Shown here: piece after piece, positions 1 through 12,367 of the stretch
Numbering within the stretch: the stretch's first letter is position 1
Layout of the letters: every line of letters starts with the position of its first letter
Source of the DNA: Datura wrightii
Lineage: Eukaryota > Streptophyta > Magnoliopsida > Solanales > Solanaceae
Length of the DNA: 64,000 nucleotides
Direction of reading: 5' to 3'
Assembly (NCBI GenBank): GCA_035772735.1
Contig: JASDFA010000003.1
Span: 33,906,001-33,970,000 of the forward strand
Made by a program: the position numbers and the translations under genes
The notes under the pieces: model-generated
The model's input: only the letters and a program-made list of their open reading frames with translations
What the model was told of the DNA's origin: nothing
Databases searched by the model: none

Positions 1-1325
1 GAAGGGAAAAATGATGTTACACATATATTCATGCCTAATTTCCATGTTTTTACCTATAGTAGATCATGTTTTGAGTTCATAATCCTTAAATTATGCTTAA
101 ATTCATGTATGTGTGTTTTATGTGCTAACAAACGATTTTAGTTGATTTGAGCGTATTACTAAGCAAAAGGAGCTAAAAATGATGCAAGGAATGAAGAGTT
201 GAGAATCTGACAAGTCTGGTGCTATGGCTGGCGCCCCACACCAAGTCCAAAACTTCAGAGAAATAAATTCACAGTCTAGTGTTATGGATGGCGTCCCACA
301 CTAGCCCTCAAACTTTAGAGGGGAAAAATCCCAGGCTACTACTACGGCTGGGCGGCGTGCCAGGCCTATTTTGGAGCTAAAAATTACTAAAAATTTGACC
401 TAGTCTATGCTGAGATAGAAGTGGAGAAGACCCATTCCAGGATGAAAATGCTGATTTTTAAGCTAAGTCTTGAAGGGCAGAAGCGTCATTTGAAGGCTCA
501 TCTATATATATGAGGACTAGGTCATTTGTTACACATCTTCTTTCAATTTTTAGACAGAGTTTGACATTCGGAAGAGGCTGAGATACCAGAGAGGAGTCTC
601 CTCTCATTTATTTTTAGTATTTTGTTCACGAAATCTTGTAAGTCGTTTGGAAGAAAGACAAAGCTCTACCACTGGGTTTTCTCTTCTTTACTTCATATTT
701 TTGTATGATGATGACTACTTATTCATTTTTTCCACTTGTGTGGATAAACTTATAATCTAGGGTTGTGTCCATGGTGGATGGTTGATTGTTTGAAAGAATA
801 ATAAACGTGGTTTTGATTCTTGTCTAATGTTGTTTATAGTTATTTATTTTAATTTATTAATTATGAGATTGATCATCTTGTAAGTAATCTGTTGGCTTTC
901 GATTGAACTTGGGAAAGGGGATCGAAAGGGTTAAAGATAAATACAGAATGGGAATTCAAAGACCCTTGAATCCATTGGTGATAGGATAGAAGTTGTTATT
1001 GAGTATAGGGATATACCCTTAAACCCCATTTAGTTGAAATACAAGTTGGCATAATCGTCGTTTCTTGTTCTCCTGCGACCATAGGGATAAAGGCGTTAGG
1101 GTGCGTGAGATAGTTCTTGGATGCTAGGGATAGTGACAAGAAATGAGATAGTGACTTACAACTAACAACCGTAGGAAGAATCATGCTAGTTAAATTACGT
1201 CTGGAAAACTCAACCAGAAACCAACCAAGTGTCATTGCCTTAGTTTTTCATCATTATCGCAATACAATCAGGCTTGCATTCGTTTGTAGTTAATCTTTAC
1301 ATTTGAAGTTTAGTAGTTTAATTTT
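1..1325 (+). mobile_element. Element Z: Athila-type 5' LTR, left part
   Basis: This is most of the 5' LTR of the outermost element; its last 160 bases lie at 25250-25409 behind element A. The assignment rests on the right-hand part, where the LTR end is followed by an Asp-tRNA primer site and an Athila-like gag. The 3' end of this LTR resembles the end of the K LTRs (shared CTTGCGTGTGC near the terminus and a final ATCA). A TATA-like run and an AATAAA at about 801 fit an LTR promoter and polyadenylation region. The LTR start was not identified and may lie upstream of the window. No gene is visible here. Confidence 0.6.
503..510 (+). promoter_or_regulatory. Candidate TATA box in Z LTR
   Basis: TATATATA in an otherwise mixed-base stretch of the Z LTR, about 300 bases upstream of an AATAAA at about 801. 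The spacing fits a U3 promoter followed by R/U5, but no transcript data are available. Confidence 0.4.
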
Positions 1326-3556
1326 TGTAATACCCCAAAATCCCTAAGATCAGACCCGAGGGTTAAAATAGAGAAAACGAGATTTTCTGCACCAGGTCAC
1401 ACGACGAGTCGTCCAGTGACCCGTGAGGTGCACCACGAGTCGTTAGATGACTCATGGGGAGGAGGGAAAACTTGGTTGGATTTCTTGGTTTGGGCTTGAG
1501 CACGGGTGAGGCTATGATTCGTTATGTAAGTCTTGGTCAGGAGTTTGACTTGAAGGTTTAAGGTTTTGCAGTGCTCCAAACGACTAGTCACCACGAGTCA
1601 TTGGGCACATCACGAGTCGTGGGGTCCCTCATGATGACCAGTGATGATAAGCTTCCAGTGCTGGCAACGAGAGTAGACCACGAGTTGTGGTACTTGACGA
1701 CGACTCATCTAGTCCCTCATTGGGACTAGTGGTATGATTTTTCCGTCGAATTTAATAAGGGATTTTCTTTCATTCCTAAGTTTCTAAGACCTAAACTATG
1801 TCATTTTAAGCTCAGACAAGTGTGTTTTAAGAGGGTTTATCTCATTCTAAGACTATTTCCCCCATGCATCCAAGCCTAGAAGCTCCTAAAGGTGATCAAG
1901 CCTAGAATTCATCAAGTTCTTCTCCAATTTCCTTTGGGCATTCAATAAGGGATGTGAAATTTAGAAGTACCGAGGTATGTAGGGTTATGAATGAGTGTAT
2001 CCATCGACTCCCATGCCCAACCCCTCTTCAATTTCATGTGGTTTCTAAGTTGATGAATCTATGGGGTTTTAGCCATCTTGTGAATTCTCTAAGTATCTAT
2101 CATGTGTATTCTATGTGTGTGTTTCTAATGTTGAATTATGATTCATGGGCATGTTTTATGATGTTTTCAATTAAAAATTATGATTTTGAAGTTTTACAAA
2201 TAAGATGCCCATCTATGGAAGTTTATGAAAAGATGAGATTACGATCTATGCTTCTAGTTATGATGAGATGTTCATGATGAAAGTTTGATTTCGAATTATC
2301 CATGTTTATGTTCATGTTTTGAGTAATTAAAGTCTATTTCAATCATGTTTACGTAATAGGCAAGCCCATACAATCAAATATGCTTCATGATTTATCAAAC
2401 TTTTATGTTATTAGCTTACCACAAGATTTTGGAGTCTAGACTCCCACCCTTTTCAGTTTGTGGTATGGTTGAGCCCAAGGCTCCTCATGTTATGATTTTA
2501 GACTATACATGTATATTATGATTCATCTTCGTCATTGGACTTTGGTTTAGCTACATTGAAAAATGATGGAGAGCATATGCATATTTTTGGAGTAGTGTCT
2601 AGCAACGAGTAGGCTAAGGGTCAGTCAACCCTATCTCTCAGAACTACGTGCTAACGCAGGTATGTTCAGATTATTTGGGACCTCCCTTGTGAGCTTCCCC
2701 TACACTTAAGGGGCCTCCATCTTGATATCGATACCATGGTAGCATCCTTATCCCTGGCAAGGCTTTGGACGGCTCTGCCCACTTGAATGTAAAAGTTGGT
2801 ACCACGTAAGCTCTATCGTGGTATTGTCGGTTATATGAAGATTCTCCCATTATTTCTCATGATTTTAGTTATGCATGTTCATTAGTTAAGATATTACGTT
2901 TTCAATAGGTTTGACATAATGTTCAACTTTCTTATGATTAATAGTTTTCAGCTTTGGGTCATTCGATTTAGTTATGATATTCAGTTATGTTTGAGTCATG
3001 TTCTCAGATAATAGCATGCAAGCCTACTCTCAAACTCTTATGATGAAATGACTTTTGATGCATGATCTCAGATTTCACTTAGCGGTTTTATTACCTTGTA
3101 TACTCGATACATTCCACATACTGACCACATACCCTATGTTGTATCGTTTCATAATACAAGCTCAGACATTCAGGCTCAGTCCCGCCACAAGCCAGATCTT
3201 CAGTTTTAGTATCTCGCAGTCATAGTTGGTGAGTCCTCATATTTTGAGGGCCCTTCTTATCAATTATATTCAGTATTTTCAGTTTCAGACTTTTAGTGAT
3301 TTAGTTGGGGTCTTGTCACATCAACTCATCAGTAGTAGAGGCTTATCCGACATAGTATGTATTCAGCTTTCCACTTGTGTTATATATTCAGATGTTCAGA
3401 TGTTATGAGATTTTTAGACTCCCGCTATGTTATATGCTAGGTTTCTGCATTTAAATTGTTGAGCTTAGATGTTAGGTTCGTGCCATGGGTCGACTTGGAG
3501 CCTCTCGGGGTTCTTTGTCCCGTGTCTCGTTTCAGGACTATATATGAGCCGTGAAA
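1326..3556 (+). repeat. Element A 5' LTR
   Basis: It starts TGTAATACCCC and ends in a decayed form of GTCGTGACA next to the primer site. It aligns along its whole length with 23013-25244. The first 400 bases hold several copies of the near-palindrome ACGA(G/C)TCGT, for example at 1402-1412, 1433-1443 and 1612-1620. The reading frames inside it, such as 1954-2277, match LTR and not protein. Confidence 0.88.
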
Positions 3557-3559
3557 AAA

Positions 3560-3572
3560 TTGGTATCAGAAT
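3560..3572 (+). other. Element A primer binding site (initiator Met tRNA)
   Basis: TTGGTATCAGAAT, three bases past the LTR end, matches the usual TTGGTATCAGAGC complement of the plant initiator Met tRNA with two changes. It fixes the orientation of A as plus strand. Confidence 0.85.
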
Positions 3573-3760
3573 ATTAGGTTTGAAGTGTCCTAGGTTGTCT
3601 TAAAGCCGCGTTAGTAGAGTCTTTTTCATGGGTGTGAAGCGCGCCACACTTATGATGAAGGGTCTACGAAATGTTTAAGAAATGTTCCCCTCATGATCTA
3701 TGTCGTACGATAAAAGTTCTCTTTGTTCTTCTAACACGTGCTATATGCATTTGCAGAATC

Positions 3761-4299
3761 ATGCCTCAACGCCGAGTTAACAAAAGAAGAAATGGAAATG
3801 GAAACGACCACGAGAATGGCAATATGGATGGGCACCAGCAAGCCCCACCAGCCCCTAAGGATCATGTACCTGAACAGGTTTCCCATGCAGAGTTTAGGGT
3901 AGCCATATAGATGCTAGCTCAGGCTTTGACCACCTAGGTCAACCAATAATCGGTAGCTCATGTTCCTCAGAATGGGAATGCGGCAGCATCAAGAGTTAGA
4001 GATTTTTTGAGGATGAACCCTCCGAAGTTCCTTAGGTCAAAGGTGGATGAGGATCCAGATGAGTTTAGTGATGAAGTTCTGAAGATCACCTAGATCATGG
4101 GGGTGATTAGATTTAGCCTCATATCAGTTGAAAGGGATTTCTCACATATGGCTCAAGCAATGGAAGGATAGTAGGACAGTTAGAGTAGGCCCCATTGGTT
4201 GGGATGAGTCCCATACCACATTCTGGATTGGTTCTTCCCTCATGAGATGAGGGAGATTAAAGCAGCTGAGTTTATGAACCTAAGGTAGGGTAACATAAC
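3761..4299 (+). pseudogene. Element A gag, N-terminal part (broken)
   Basis: Gag forms the retrotransposon capsid and packages its RNA. The start ATG at 3761 is the conserved MPQRR-type start that follows the leader, equivalent to 38039 in E and 58007 in G. The frame is open to a TAG at 3908-3910 and is cut by further stops, several of them TAG where sister copies have CAG (Gln), for example ACC-TAG-ATC at about 4089. The reading continues through the matrix/capsid region (DEDPDEF-like, then WFLPHEMREIKAAEF-like) and is split at 4299 by insert B; it resumes at 8528. Confidence 0.8.
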
Positions 4300-6773
4300 T
4301 GTATTACCCCGGGAGTGCTTAGGAATAACTTGGGGAGTTAAGAATTCAAAGTGCAGAAATTTGGGAAAAATGTTGCAGGACGAGCCATAGAACGACTCGT
4401 GGTAGCAAACCACGAGTTGTTGTATGTGGTCGTGGTGTGAAGCCAGGCCTAGTGGTAGGGTGGACCAGGGGCATCACAACGTCTCGTTCTGAGGAGGCAT
4501 GGGTCGTTGTTAGTGATCGTGGGAAGGAAACAAATCTGGGCAGTGGTTAGGATGGTTTGAAACCACGGTCCGTAGTTTGGAAGGACGACTCATCTTGTAC
4601 AGCCGGGGATGCAAATCAGAAACCAGGAAGTTTGGCGGCCTAGACCACGGGAGTTTACAATGGGTCGTGGTATCTTCCCATGATCTGTTGGTGCGATCAT
4701 GGGATCATCCAGTGCAGGTTTTTCTACAATTATAGTAAGGGCATTTCTATTATTTCCTAGTCCTAAGGCCCTCTACTACGTCATTTAGGGCTTATTTTGA
4801 AGGGTTTTAGTGGGGCAAGACATATTCAAAGTGCATACTCCCCATGCATGCAAGGTTGAAGGCTTGAACGGGGTGATTCAAGGACAAAATTCAAGTTTTC
4901 CTTTGAAATCTTATCTTGGGTAATTGAAGGGTGGTAGAATTCCTCATTTCCAGGTATGTAGGGTTTTAATGGGTGTTCTCCTTCCACACCCATGCCCAAT
5001 TTCTCCCTATTCAAATGAATCTCCTATGATCAAGTGTGGGGTCTATACCCAATTGAATATTTTCTCAATCTTTATGCATGGGTATGAATTGTTTATGTTC
5101 TTAGTATTGAATATAAAGCATGGGCAGATTTTTAAAGTGTTTCCAATTTAACTTGAGTTTTTTAGTTTTATGAAATTAAAGGCCCATGGATAGGGAGTTC
5201 ATAAAGAAGAGATTTTTGATGAATGTATGATGTTGATGATGAAAAGAATGTTCTAAGTTACCCATGTCTATAATCGAAGTATTGGATATTAATCTAGTAT
5301 AGTCAAGTATGATGAAGCTTTGGGTATAGCCCAATGTTGAGTATGAATGATGATTTTCTCAAATTAACTTTATTACCTCGTTTTGGAGTGAAATCTCCCA
5401 AATTATAATGTTTTCAAATGAATTGAATGGGTTCAAGCATGATATGGTTTTGGGCAAGGCCCTTATATTGATGATGATGAGGTGATATTTCTAAAGTAAG
5501 CTTGCCGCAAGATTTTGGAGTAAAGGCTTCCACTATTCTTTGAGCTTGTGGTATGTTCTATAGTAAAGCTTCTGATATGCATGAATTCATAATTGAGATG
5601 TATGTTGTTATTGAGCTCCATTTCATACGATGTTGAGTTTAAGCATGATTTCATTATTGAGCTTCGTCAATAAAAGAGTTGAGCTTCGTTTCCCTGCGAT
5701 GTTGAGTTTATGCATGATTTCATGTTGAGCTTCATCACTAGACAATGTTGAGCTTCTTTTTTATACTATGTAGAGCATTACATGCTTTGGGAGAAGAGTC
5801 TAGCACCGAGCGGGCTAAGGGTTGATAACCCTATGCCCCAGAAGTACGCACCAACATAGGCTAATTCTATTATATTATTGGGACCTCCCTTGTGAGCCGT
5901 CCCCGGCTCGATTGGCCCTTCAGCTTGATATCGATATCATGGTAGCGTCCTTAGCCCTGACAAGGTTTTGGACGGCTCTACCCACTTGAGTGTAATAGTC
6001 AGGACCACGTAAGCTCTATCGTGGTATGTTGGTAAAGTGGTGAGTCTACCATTATCCATATGATTCAGATTTGCATATTCACTACTCATGATCACTATGT
6101 ATGCATGCATGTCCAAAAAGTAAGGTTTGACTCAATGTTCAGCTTTTCTATAAATGTTGCATCTCAGCTTTGAGTCATTCGAATAAGTTGATGTTATAAA
6201 GTTATGCATTGTCACATCAGGAAAGGGATTATGATTTGGAAGAATGCATGTGAGTTCTCTCAGTTCTCTAAAAACTTATGTTATGAAATGATCTGTTTAA
6301 ATGATTTTACTTATTATGTCATTTTTACTTACATTGCACACTCGGTACATTCCACGTACTTACCGCATACTTTCTATGATGTATTGTTTCATGATATAGG
6401 ACCCAGTTCGGAGCTTCTGCCCCGATCTTAGTTAGCTTGTTCAAGTTAGCACCTGTTCAAAGTTGGTGAGTCCTCATCCTTCGAGGACTAGACTTTCAGT
6501 TTCTTCTATGTATTTCAGTTTCAGTATTGTAGAGCTAATTAGGGTCTTGTCCCATTGGCTCGTCCAGATTAGAAGCTTTTCAGACTCAGACATGTATTCA
6601 ATTTTGGATGTTTATTCTTATGTGATGTTTCTTAAGACTTCCGCTGAGAGTATATTTTTGTTTTCTTTAGTTTTTAATGAGTTATTTATATGCTCATACT
6701 ATGGGTCGACTTGGGGTCCCTCAGGGTCCCTTGTCCGGTGTCTACGATCCGGGCCTCCGTTTGGGTCATGACA
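4300..6773 (+). repeat. Element B LTR, full copy
   Basis: About 2.47 kb from TGTATTACCCC to GGGTCATGACA. It contains ACGA(G/C)TCGT-type motifs near 4392 and 4412. The part from 5077 on aligns with 6820-8527. It is related to the LTRs of A, D, E and F/G but clearly distinct from them. Confidence 0.8.
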
Positions 6774-6819
6774 AATTTAGTATTCCTCCCTATAGGATGG
6801 CTCCAACTGAGTTAAAAGA
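6774..6819 (+). pseudogene. Element B RT remnant
   Basis: These 46 bases encode IPPYRMAPTELK, the conserved N-terminal region of Tekay/Del reverse transcriptase. They sit directly between the end of one LTR and the middle of another. This is all that remains of the internal region of B, and it marks an illegitimate deletion junction. Confidence 0.75.
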
Positions 6820-8527
6820 CATGGGTATGAATTTTTTATGTTCTTAGTATTGAATATGAAGCATGGGCAGATTTTTAAAGTGTTTCTAATTTTACTTGAG
6901 TTTTCTAGTTTTATGAAATTAAAGGCCTATAGGTAGGGAGTTCATAAAGAAGAGATTTTCGATGAATTTATGATGTTGATGAGATTTTGATGATGAAATC
7001 ATGTTATAATTTACCCATGTCTATAATCAAAGTATTGGATATGAATCTAGTATAATCAAGTATGATGAAGCTTTGGGTGGTGCCCGATGTTGAGTATGAA
7101 TGATGATTTTCTCGAATTAACTTTATTACATCATTTTGTAGTGAAATCTCCCAAATTATATTGTTTTCAAATGAATTAAATGAGTTCAAGCATGATAAGG
7201 TTTTGGGTAAGGCCCTTATATTGATAATGATGAGGTGATATTTCTAAAGTAAGCTTACCGCAAGATTTTTGAGTAAAGGCTTCCACTATTCTTTGAGCTT
7301 GTGGTATGTTCCATAGTAAAGCTTCTCATATTCATGAATTAATAATTGAGATGTTTGTTTTCATTGATCTTTGTTTCATACGATGTTTAGTTTAAGCATG
7401 ATTTCATTATTGAGCTTCGTCAATAGACGATGTTGAGCTTCATTTCCCTACGATGTTGAGTTTATGCATGATTTTATGTTGAGCTTCGTTACTAGATGAT
7501 ATTGAGATTCATATTTATACGATGTAAACCATTGCATGTTTTGGGAGAAGAGTCTAGCATCGAGCGGGCTAAGGGTCGATAACTCTGTGCCCCAAAACTA
7601 CGCACCAACGTAGGTTGATTCTATTATATTATTGGGACCTCCCTTGTGAGTTATCCCCGACCCTATTGGCCCTTCAGCTTGATATAGATATCATGGTAGT
7701 GTCCTTAGCCCTGGCAAGGTTTTGGACGGCTCTGCCCACTTGAGTGTAACAGTCAGGACCACGTAAGTTATATCGTATTACATCAGTTAAGTGGCGAGTC
7801 TCCCATTGTCCATATGATTCAGATTTTCATATTCACTACTAATGATCACTATGTATGCATTCATGTTATAAAAGTAAGGTTTGACTCAATATTCAACTTT
7901 TCTATAAATGTTGCATCTCAGCTTTGAGTCATTCGAATTAGTTGATGTTACAAAGTTATTCATTGTCACATCAGGAAAGGGAGTATGATTTCGAAGAATG
8001 CATGTGAGTTCTCTCAGTTCTCTAAAAGATTATGTTATGAAATGATTTGTTTGGACGATTTTACTTATTATATCGGTTTTACTTACCTTGCATACTCGGT
8101 ACATTCCACATACTGACCGCATACTTTTTATGCTTTATCATTTCATGATACAGGACCCGGCTCGCAGCTTTTTCCCCGATCTTAGTCAGCTTATTCAAGT
8201 TAGCACCTGTCCAGAGTTGGTGTGTCCTCATCCTTCGAGGACTAGACTTTCAGTTTCTTCTACGTATTTCAGTTTCAGTATTTTAGAGCTAGTTGGGGTG
8301 TTGTCCCATAAGCTCGTCCAGATTGGAGGCTTTTCAGACTCAGACATGTATTAAGTTTCGAATGTTTATTCTTATGTGATGTTGCTTTAGACTACCGCTG
8401 AGAGTATATTCGTGCTTTCTTTAGTTTTGAATGAGTTAGTTGTATTCTCATATTATGGGTCGACTTGGGGTCCCTCGGGGTCCCTTGTCCTGTGTCTACG
8501 ATCCGGGCCTCCATTCGGGTCGTGATA
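6820..8527 (+). repeat. Element B LTR, 5'-truncated copy
   Basis: It aligns with 5077-6773 from CATGGGTATGAAT onward and ends in GGGTCGTGATA next to the resumed gag of A. The first ~780 bases of the LTR are missing. Confidence 0.78.
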
Positions 8528-9180
8528 ATTATGGTTTAGGAGTATGCTTTGGAGTTTACTCACTTGTCCAAGTATGCACCTGAGATGGTGACAGAGCAGA
8601 GAGCCCGAGTGAGTCGGTTCGTGCATGGGATAGTAGACTATTTGGCCAAAGATTGCTGGACCGCAATGCTTCATCTAGACATTAACTTTCCTCAGATAGT
8701 TCTGTATGCCCAGCAGATAAAGGCAGTATAAGTGATTGAGCGGCAGGGAGAGGCTATGAGGGCTAGGACTAATAGCCTTGGATTCTCCCAACAGAAACCT
8801 AGTGGTAGGCACCGTCAGCAATCCCACCATAGATCTTCATCCCCAGCGCCATAAGCTATGAGTGTGCCATCCAGATCTAGGCATGACCAGAGGGGATGAG
8901 CATTAGTCTCTCGAGGTCAGGGGAGCAATCCAGCAGAGTCCAGCATCCCAGAGTGTGGCAGGTGTGGCCGGAGACACACCAGTCAGTGTTTAGACGGTTC
9001 AGGTGCTTGTTTCAAGTATGGGAAGCCCACACATATGCTTTGAGATTGTCCAGCATCCATACAGGACCATGATAGGAGACGAGGCCTAGCAACTAGATCA
9101 GGAACCCCACCAGCATGCTTAGCTTAGTAAGGTACATCCACTAGTGCAGGTGGTGGTTAGCGCCGGAACAGATTCTATGC
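8528..9180 (+). pseudogene. Element A gag, C-terminal part with zinc knuckles (broken)
   Basis: It continues the capsid reading interrupted at 4299: EYALEFTHLSKYAPEMV-like sequence follows from about 8538. A first knuckle at 8954-8992 reads C-X2-C-X3-H-X3-C. In a second knuckle near 9010-9050 the second Cys is Tyr and the Arg codon before Asp-Cys is TGA, so nucleic-acid binding is damaged. A basic, Ser/Gln-rich linker separates capsid and knuckles as in sister elements E, F and G. Multiple TAG and TGA codons are present. Confidence 0.78.
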
Positions 9181-9740
9181 CCTAGCATCACGTCTGGAGT
9201 AGGAGTTCTCCCCAGATGTAATCTCTGGTATGTCACGAGTATTCCACCATGATGTATATGCATTGTTAGATCTAGGGGCTACCTTATCTTTGAGAAGGCC
9301 TATGTTGCTAGTAGTTTTGGAGTTAGTCCCAAAATGCTATCAGAACCCTTCTCAGTCTCTACTCCAGTCGGTGATTCATTTGTAGCTCAATGGTTATATA
9401 GAAACTTCCATGTCACAATTCTTTAGAAAGTCACCTAAGCAGATTTAGTAGAGCTAGCCATGACAAATTTTGATGTTATCTTTGGTATGGACTGGCTACA
9501 TGCATGTTATGCCTCAGTAAATTGTTGAACTCATGTGGTAAAGTTTCAATTTCCGGGTGAGCCAATTCTAGAGTGGAAAGGTAGTTCACCTGTGCTTGTA
9601 GGTCGTTTCATTTTCTACCTTAAGGCTAGAAAGATGATTTCTAAGGATTGCATGTACATCTAGTTAGGGTTAAGGATTCTACATCCAAAACCCTAACTAT
9701 CCTGTCAGTTACTATAGTGTGCAAATATACATAGATGTTT
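9181..9740 (+). pseudogene. Element A aspartic protease (broken)
   Basis: Retroviral-type aspartic protease that would cut the Gag-Pol polyprotein. The active-site region reads LLDLGATLS with the catalytic Asp at 9269-9271; sister copies have LLDPGATLS. The downstream FDVIFGMDWL motif (about 9467-9500) is clear. The N-terminal region FYALASR is visible before it. Stops and small indels break the frame, including near 9530 and 9660. Confidence 0.75.
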
Positions 9741-10485
9741 CCAGAAGATTTATCTGGAATTCCTCTCAAGGGGGAGATCGGTTTTGGTATTGACGTTCTT
9801 CGTGATATGCAGCCTATATCCATTCCTCCTTACAGAATGGCTTCAGCTGAGCCAATGGAGTTGAAGGAGCAGTTGAAGGACCTTCTAGAAAATGGTTTCA
9901 TTAGACCTAGCAAATCCCCGTGGGGTGCATGAATCCTCTTTGTCGAAGGATGGTTCCCTTCAGATGTGCGTTGACTATCGGTAATTGAACAAAGTCACCA
10001 TCAAGAATAGGTATCTTCTACCCAGGATTGATGATTTGTTTGACCAGTTTCAGGGTGCCAAGTTTTTCTCAAAGATAGACCTCAAATCTGGATACCATCA
10101 GCTCAGGGTTCGGGAAAGTGACATTCCAAAGGCAGCCTTCAGGACTCGGTATGGCCACTATGAGTTTGTATTTATGTCTTTTTGACTAACGAATGCTCCT
10201 GCAGCCTTTATGGATTTGATGAACAGGATGTTCATGCCATATTTGGATATTTTTGTGATTGTGTTCATAGATGATATTCTTATATACTCTAGGAGCAAGG
10301 AGGAGCATGACGCTCATTTGAGGGTGGTGCTACAGACTCTTAAGATTGCCAGTATTATATGCTAAGTTCAACAAGTGCGAGTATTTTCTAGACTCTAGAA
10401 TTTTTGGGTCATGTGGGTTTCAAGTGAGGTGTACAAGTGGACTCTCAAAAGATAAAAGCTGTGAAGAATTGACCAAGACCCATTA
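9735..10485 (+). pseudogene. Element A reverse transcriptase (broken)
   Basis: It copies element RNA into DNA. Visible in order are FPEDLSGIPL, the SIPPYRMA motif (about 9820), KGFIRPSKSPWGA-like sequence, DYRQLNK with the Gln codon changed to TAA (about 9980), FSKIDLKSGYHQLRV (about 10066) and FIDDILIYS with the catalytic Asp pair at 10270-10275. A frameshift near 9930-9950 and stops near 9980 and 10183 separate the blocks. The YxDD-type motif is F-I-D-D, as usual for this clade. Confidence 0.85.
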
Positions 10486-11080
10486 GTCCTTTGGATATCA
10501 GGAGTTTCTTGGGCTTAGCTTGTTACTACCAAAGGTTTGTTGAAGGGTTTTCATCCATTGAAGCACCTTTGACTAAGTTGACCCAAAAGAAAGAAATGTT
10601 TCAATGGTTAGAGGACTGTGACAAAAGCTTCCAAAATTTGAAGAATCGACTCACCATAGCACCAGTGTTAACCCTACTGTAGGGTACCGATGGGTTTGTG
10701 GTATATTGTGACGCCTAGAGGATCGGTCTTGGTTATGTGTTAATGCAGCATGGTAAAGTTTTAGCCTTTGTTTCCAAACAACTGAAGGTCCATGAAATCC
10801 GACTCATGACCTCGAGTTGGCGGCGGTAGTATTTTGCTTAAAGATTTGGAGACACTATCTATACAGGGTCCATGTGTATGTGTTTACAGACCACAAAAGC
10901 CTACAATACGTGTTTACCCAAAAGGATTTGAATCTATGTCAAAGGAGGTGGTTGGAGCTTTTGAAAGATTATGATATGAGCATGCTTTATCATTTGAACA
11001 AGGAAAATGTGGTGGCAGATTCTCTTAGTAGGCTTTCTATGGAGAGTGTGACCACACATATGAGGATAGGAAAGAGTTAG
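10486..11080 (+). pseudogene. Element A connection and RNase H (broken)
   Basis: RNase H degrades the RNA strand during reverse transcription. The block begins with DIRSFLGLACYYQRFVEGFS-type connection sequence and continues with the YCDA region (TATTGTGACGCC, about 10705), LELAAVVFCLKIWRHYLY and FTDHKSLQYVF (about 10890). It ends in VADSLSRLS (about 11010). A TAG interrupts just after 10679 and again after YCDA, and a small deletion lies near 10795. Confidence 0.82.
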
Positions 11081-12367
11081 TGAAGAAGGAAAGAATGGAT
11101 CAGAATCTTCCTTGGTGACCAACGTCGATGCTAGACAACACGAGGATCATACTTTAGTGAAGTTGAAGGAAGTCGTTTAGAATCAGAAGCTGGAGGTCTT
11201 CTCCCAAAGGGGAGATAGGGTACTATGATATTAGGGTCATCTATGTGTACGGGGTGTTGATGATTTGAGAGATTGGATGTTGCACGAGGCTCATGGTTCC
11301 AAATATTCTATACATCCAGGAGCCACCAACATGTACTGTGGCCTACGAGAAGTCTATTAGTGGAATGGTATGAAGAAGGACATAGCAGAGTTTGTGGCTA
11401 AGTGTCCGAACAGTCAACAGGTGAAGGTTGAGCATCAAAGACCTGAAGGTGTGCCTCAAGACATTAGTATTCCTACTTGGAAATGGGAGGAGATCAATAT
11501 GGACTCATCATAGGGTTGCCTCATACTCGTCGACAGTATGACTCTATTTGGATGGTTGTTGACAGGTTGACCAAGGAAGCTCAATTCCTATCAGTCAAGA
11601 CTACCGATTTAGCGGAGGATTACGCCAAGTTATATATTTTTGAGTTAGTTTAGTTGCAGGGAGTGCCCTTGTCCATTATATCAGATAGAAGTACTTAGTT
11701 CACCTCTAAATTTTTGAAATCGTTCAGAAGGGACTTGGTATTCAGGCCAAGCATAGCACAACATTTCACCTGCAAACAGATCGTCAGGCAAAGCGGACCA
11801 TTCAGAGCTGGAGCATATGTTGAGAGTGTGCGTGATTGATTTCAAGGGTAGTTGGGATGATTATTTACCTCTCATGGAGTTTGCATATAACAACAATTAT
11901 CATTCCAGCATTCAGATGGCGCAGTTTGAGGCTCTCTATGGGCGAAGATGTATATCGCCTATTGGTTGGTTCGAAGTCAGTAAAGATGTGCTGATAGGAC
12001 CAGATTTAGTTTATGAGGCTTTGGAGAAATTTCAAATTATAAGGGAAAGGTTGAAAACAACTCAAAGTCGCCAAAAGTCCTATGCGGATGTTAGGAGGAG
12101 AGAGATCGAGTATGAAATTGATGATTGGGTGTTTCCGAAGGTATCTCCCATTAAGGGAGTGATGACATTAGGAAAGAAAGGAAAACTCAGTCCATGTTAT
12201 TTGGGCCCATATCAGATTGTGAGACGATTGGCAAGGTAGCATATGATTTAGAGTTGCCCTAGGAATTAGCTTCCGTGCATCTAGTGTTTTATGTGTCACT
12301 TTTGAAGAAGTGCATAGGTGACCCAGCTTTGGTTATTCTGGTTGAGAGCGTAGGTGTGAAGGATGGC
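11081..12367 (+). pseudogene. Element A integrase (broken, split by K)
   Basis: It would insert the cDNA. The N-terminal zinc-binding region is present (VEHQRPEG-like, with TGTCCGAACAGT where the second Cys has become Ser, about 11404). The catalytic core includes ISDRST-FTS (about 11690) and the PLMEFAYNNNYHSSIQMAQFEALYGRRC block (11872-11950). The C-terminal part runs LASVHLVF, then KCIGDPAL and GVKDG, and stops at 12367 where K inserts; the chromodomain follows at 22575. Stops and indels occur throughout, for example near 11360 and 11500. Confidence 0.82.

Larger units (their letters stand above)
4300..8527 (+). mobile_element. Element B: collapsed Tekay/Del-type element inside gag of A
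   Basis: The insert starts TGTATTACCCC and ends near GTCGTGATA. The gag reading frame of A is interrupted exactly between the two edges. The contents are one full LTR (4300-6773), 46 bases of RT-coding sequence (6774-6819) and a second LTR copy lacking its first ~780 bases (6820-8527). There is no primer site, gag or most of pol. The flanking ATAAC and ATTAT/ATAAT are only an approximate target duplication, so the right edge is uncertain by a few bases. Confidence 0.75.

Noticed and set aside
1954..2277. 107-codon frame in the A 5' LTR
   Set aside because: The 3' LTR counterpart (from 23649) is only partly open and the sequence is LTR. No protein family is recognisable.
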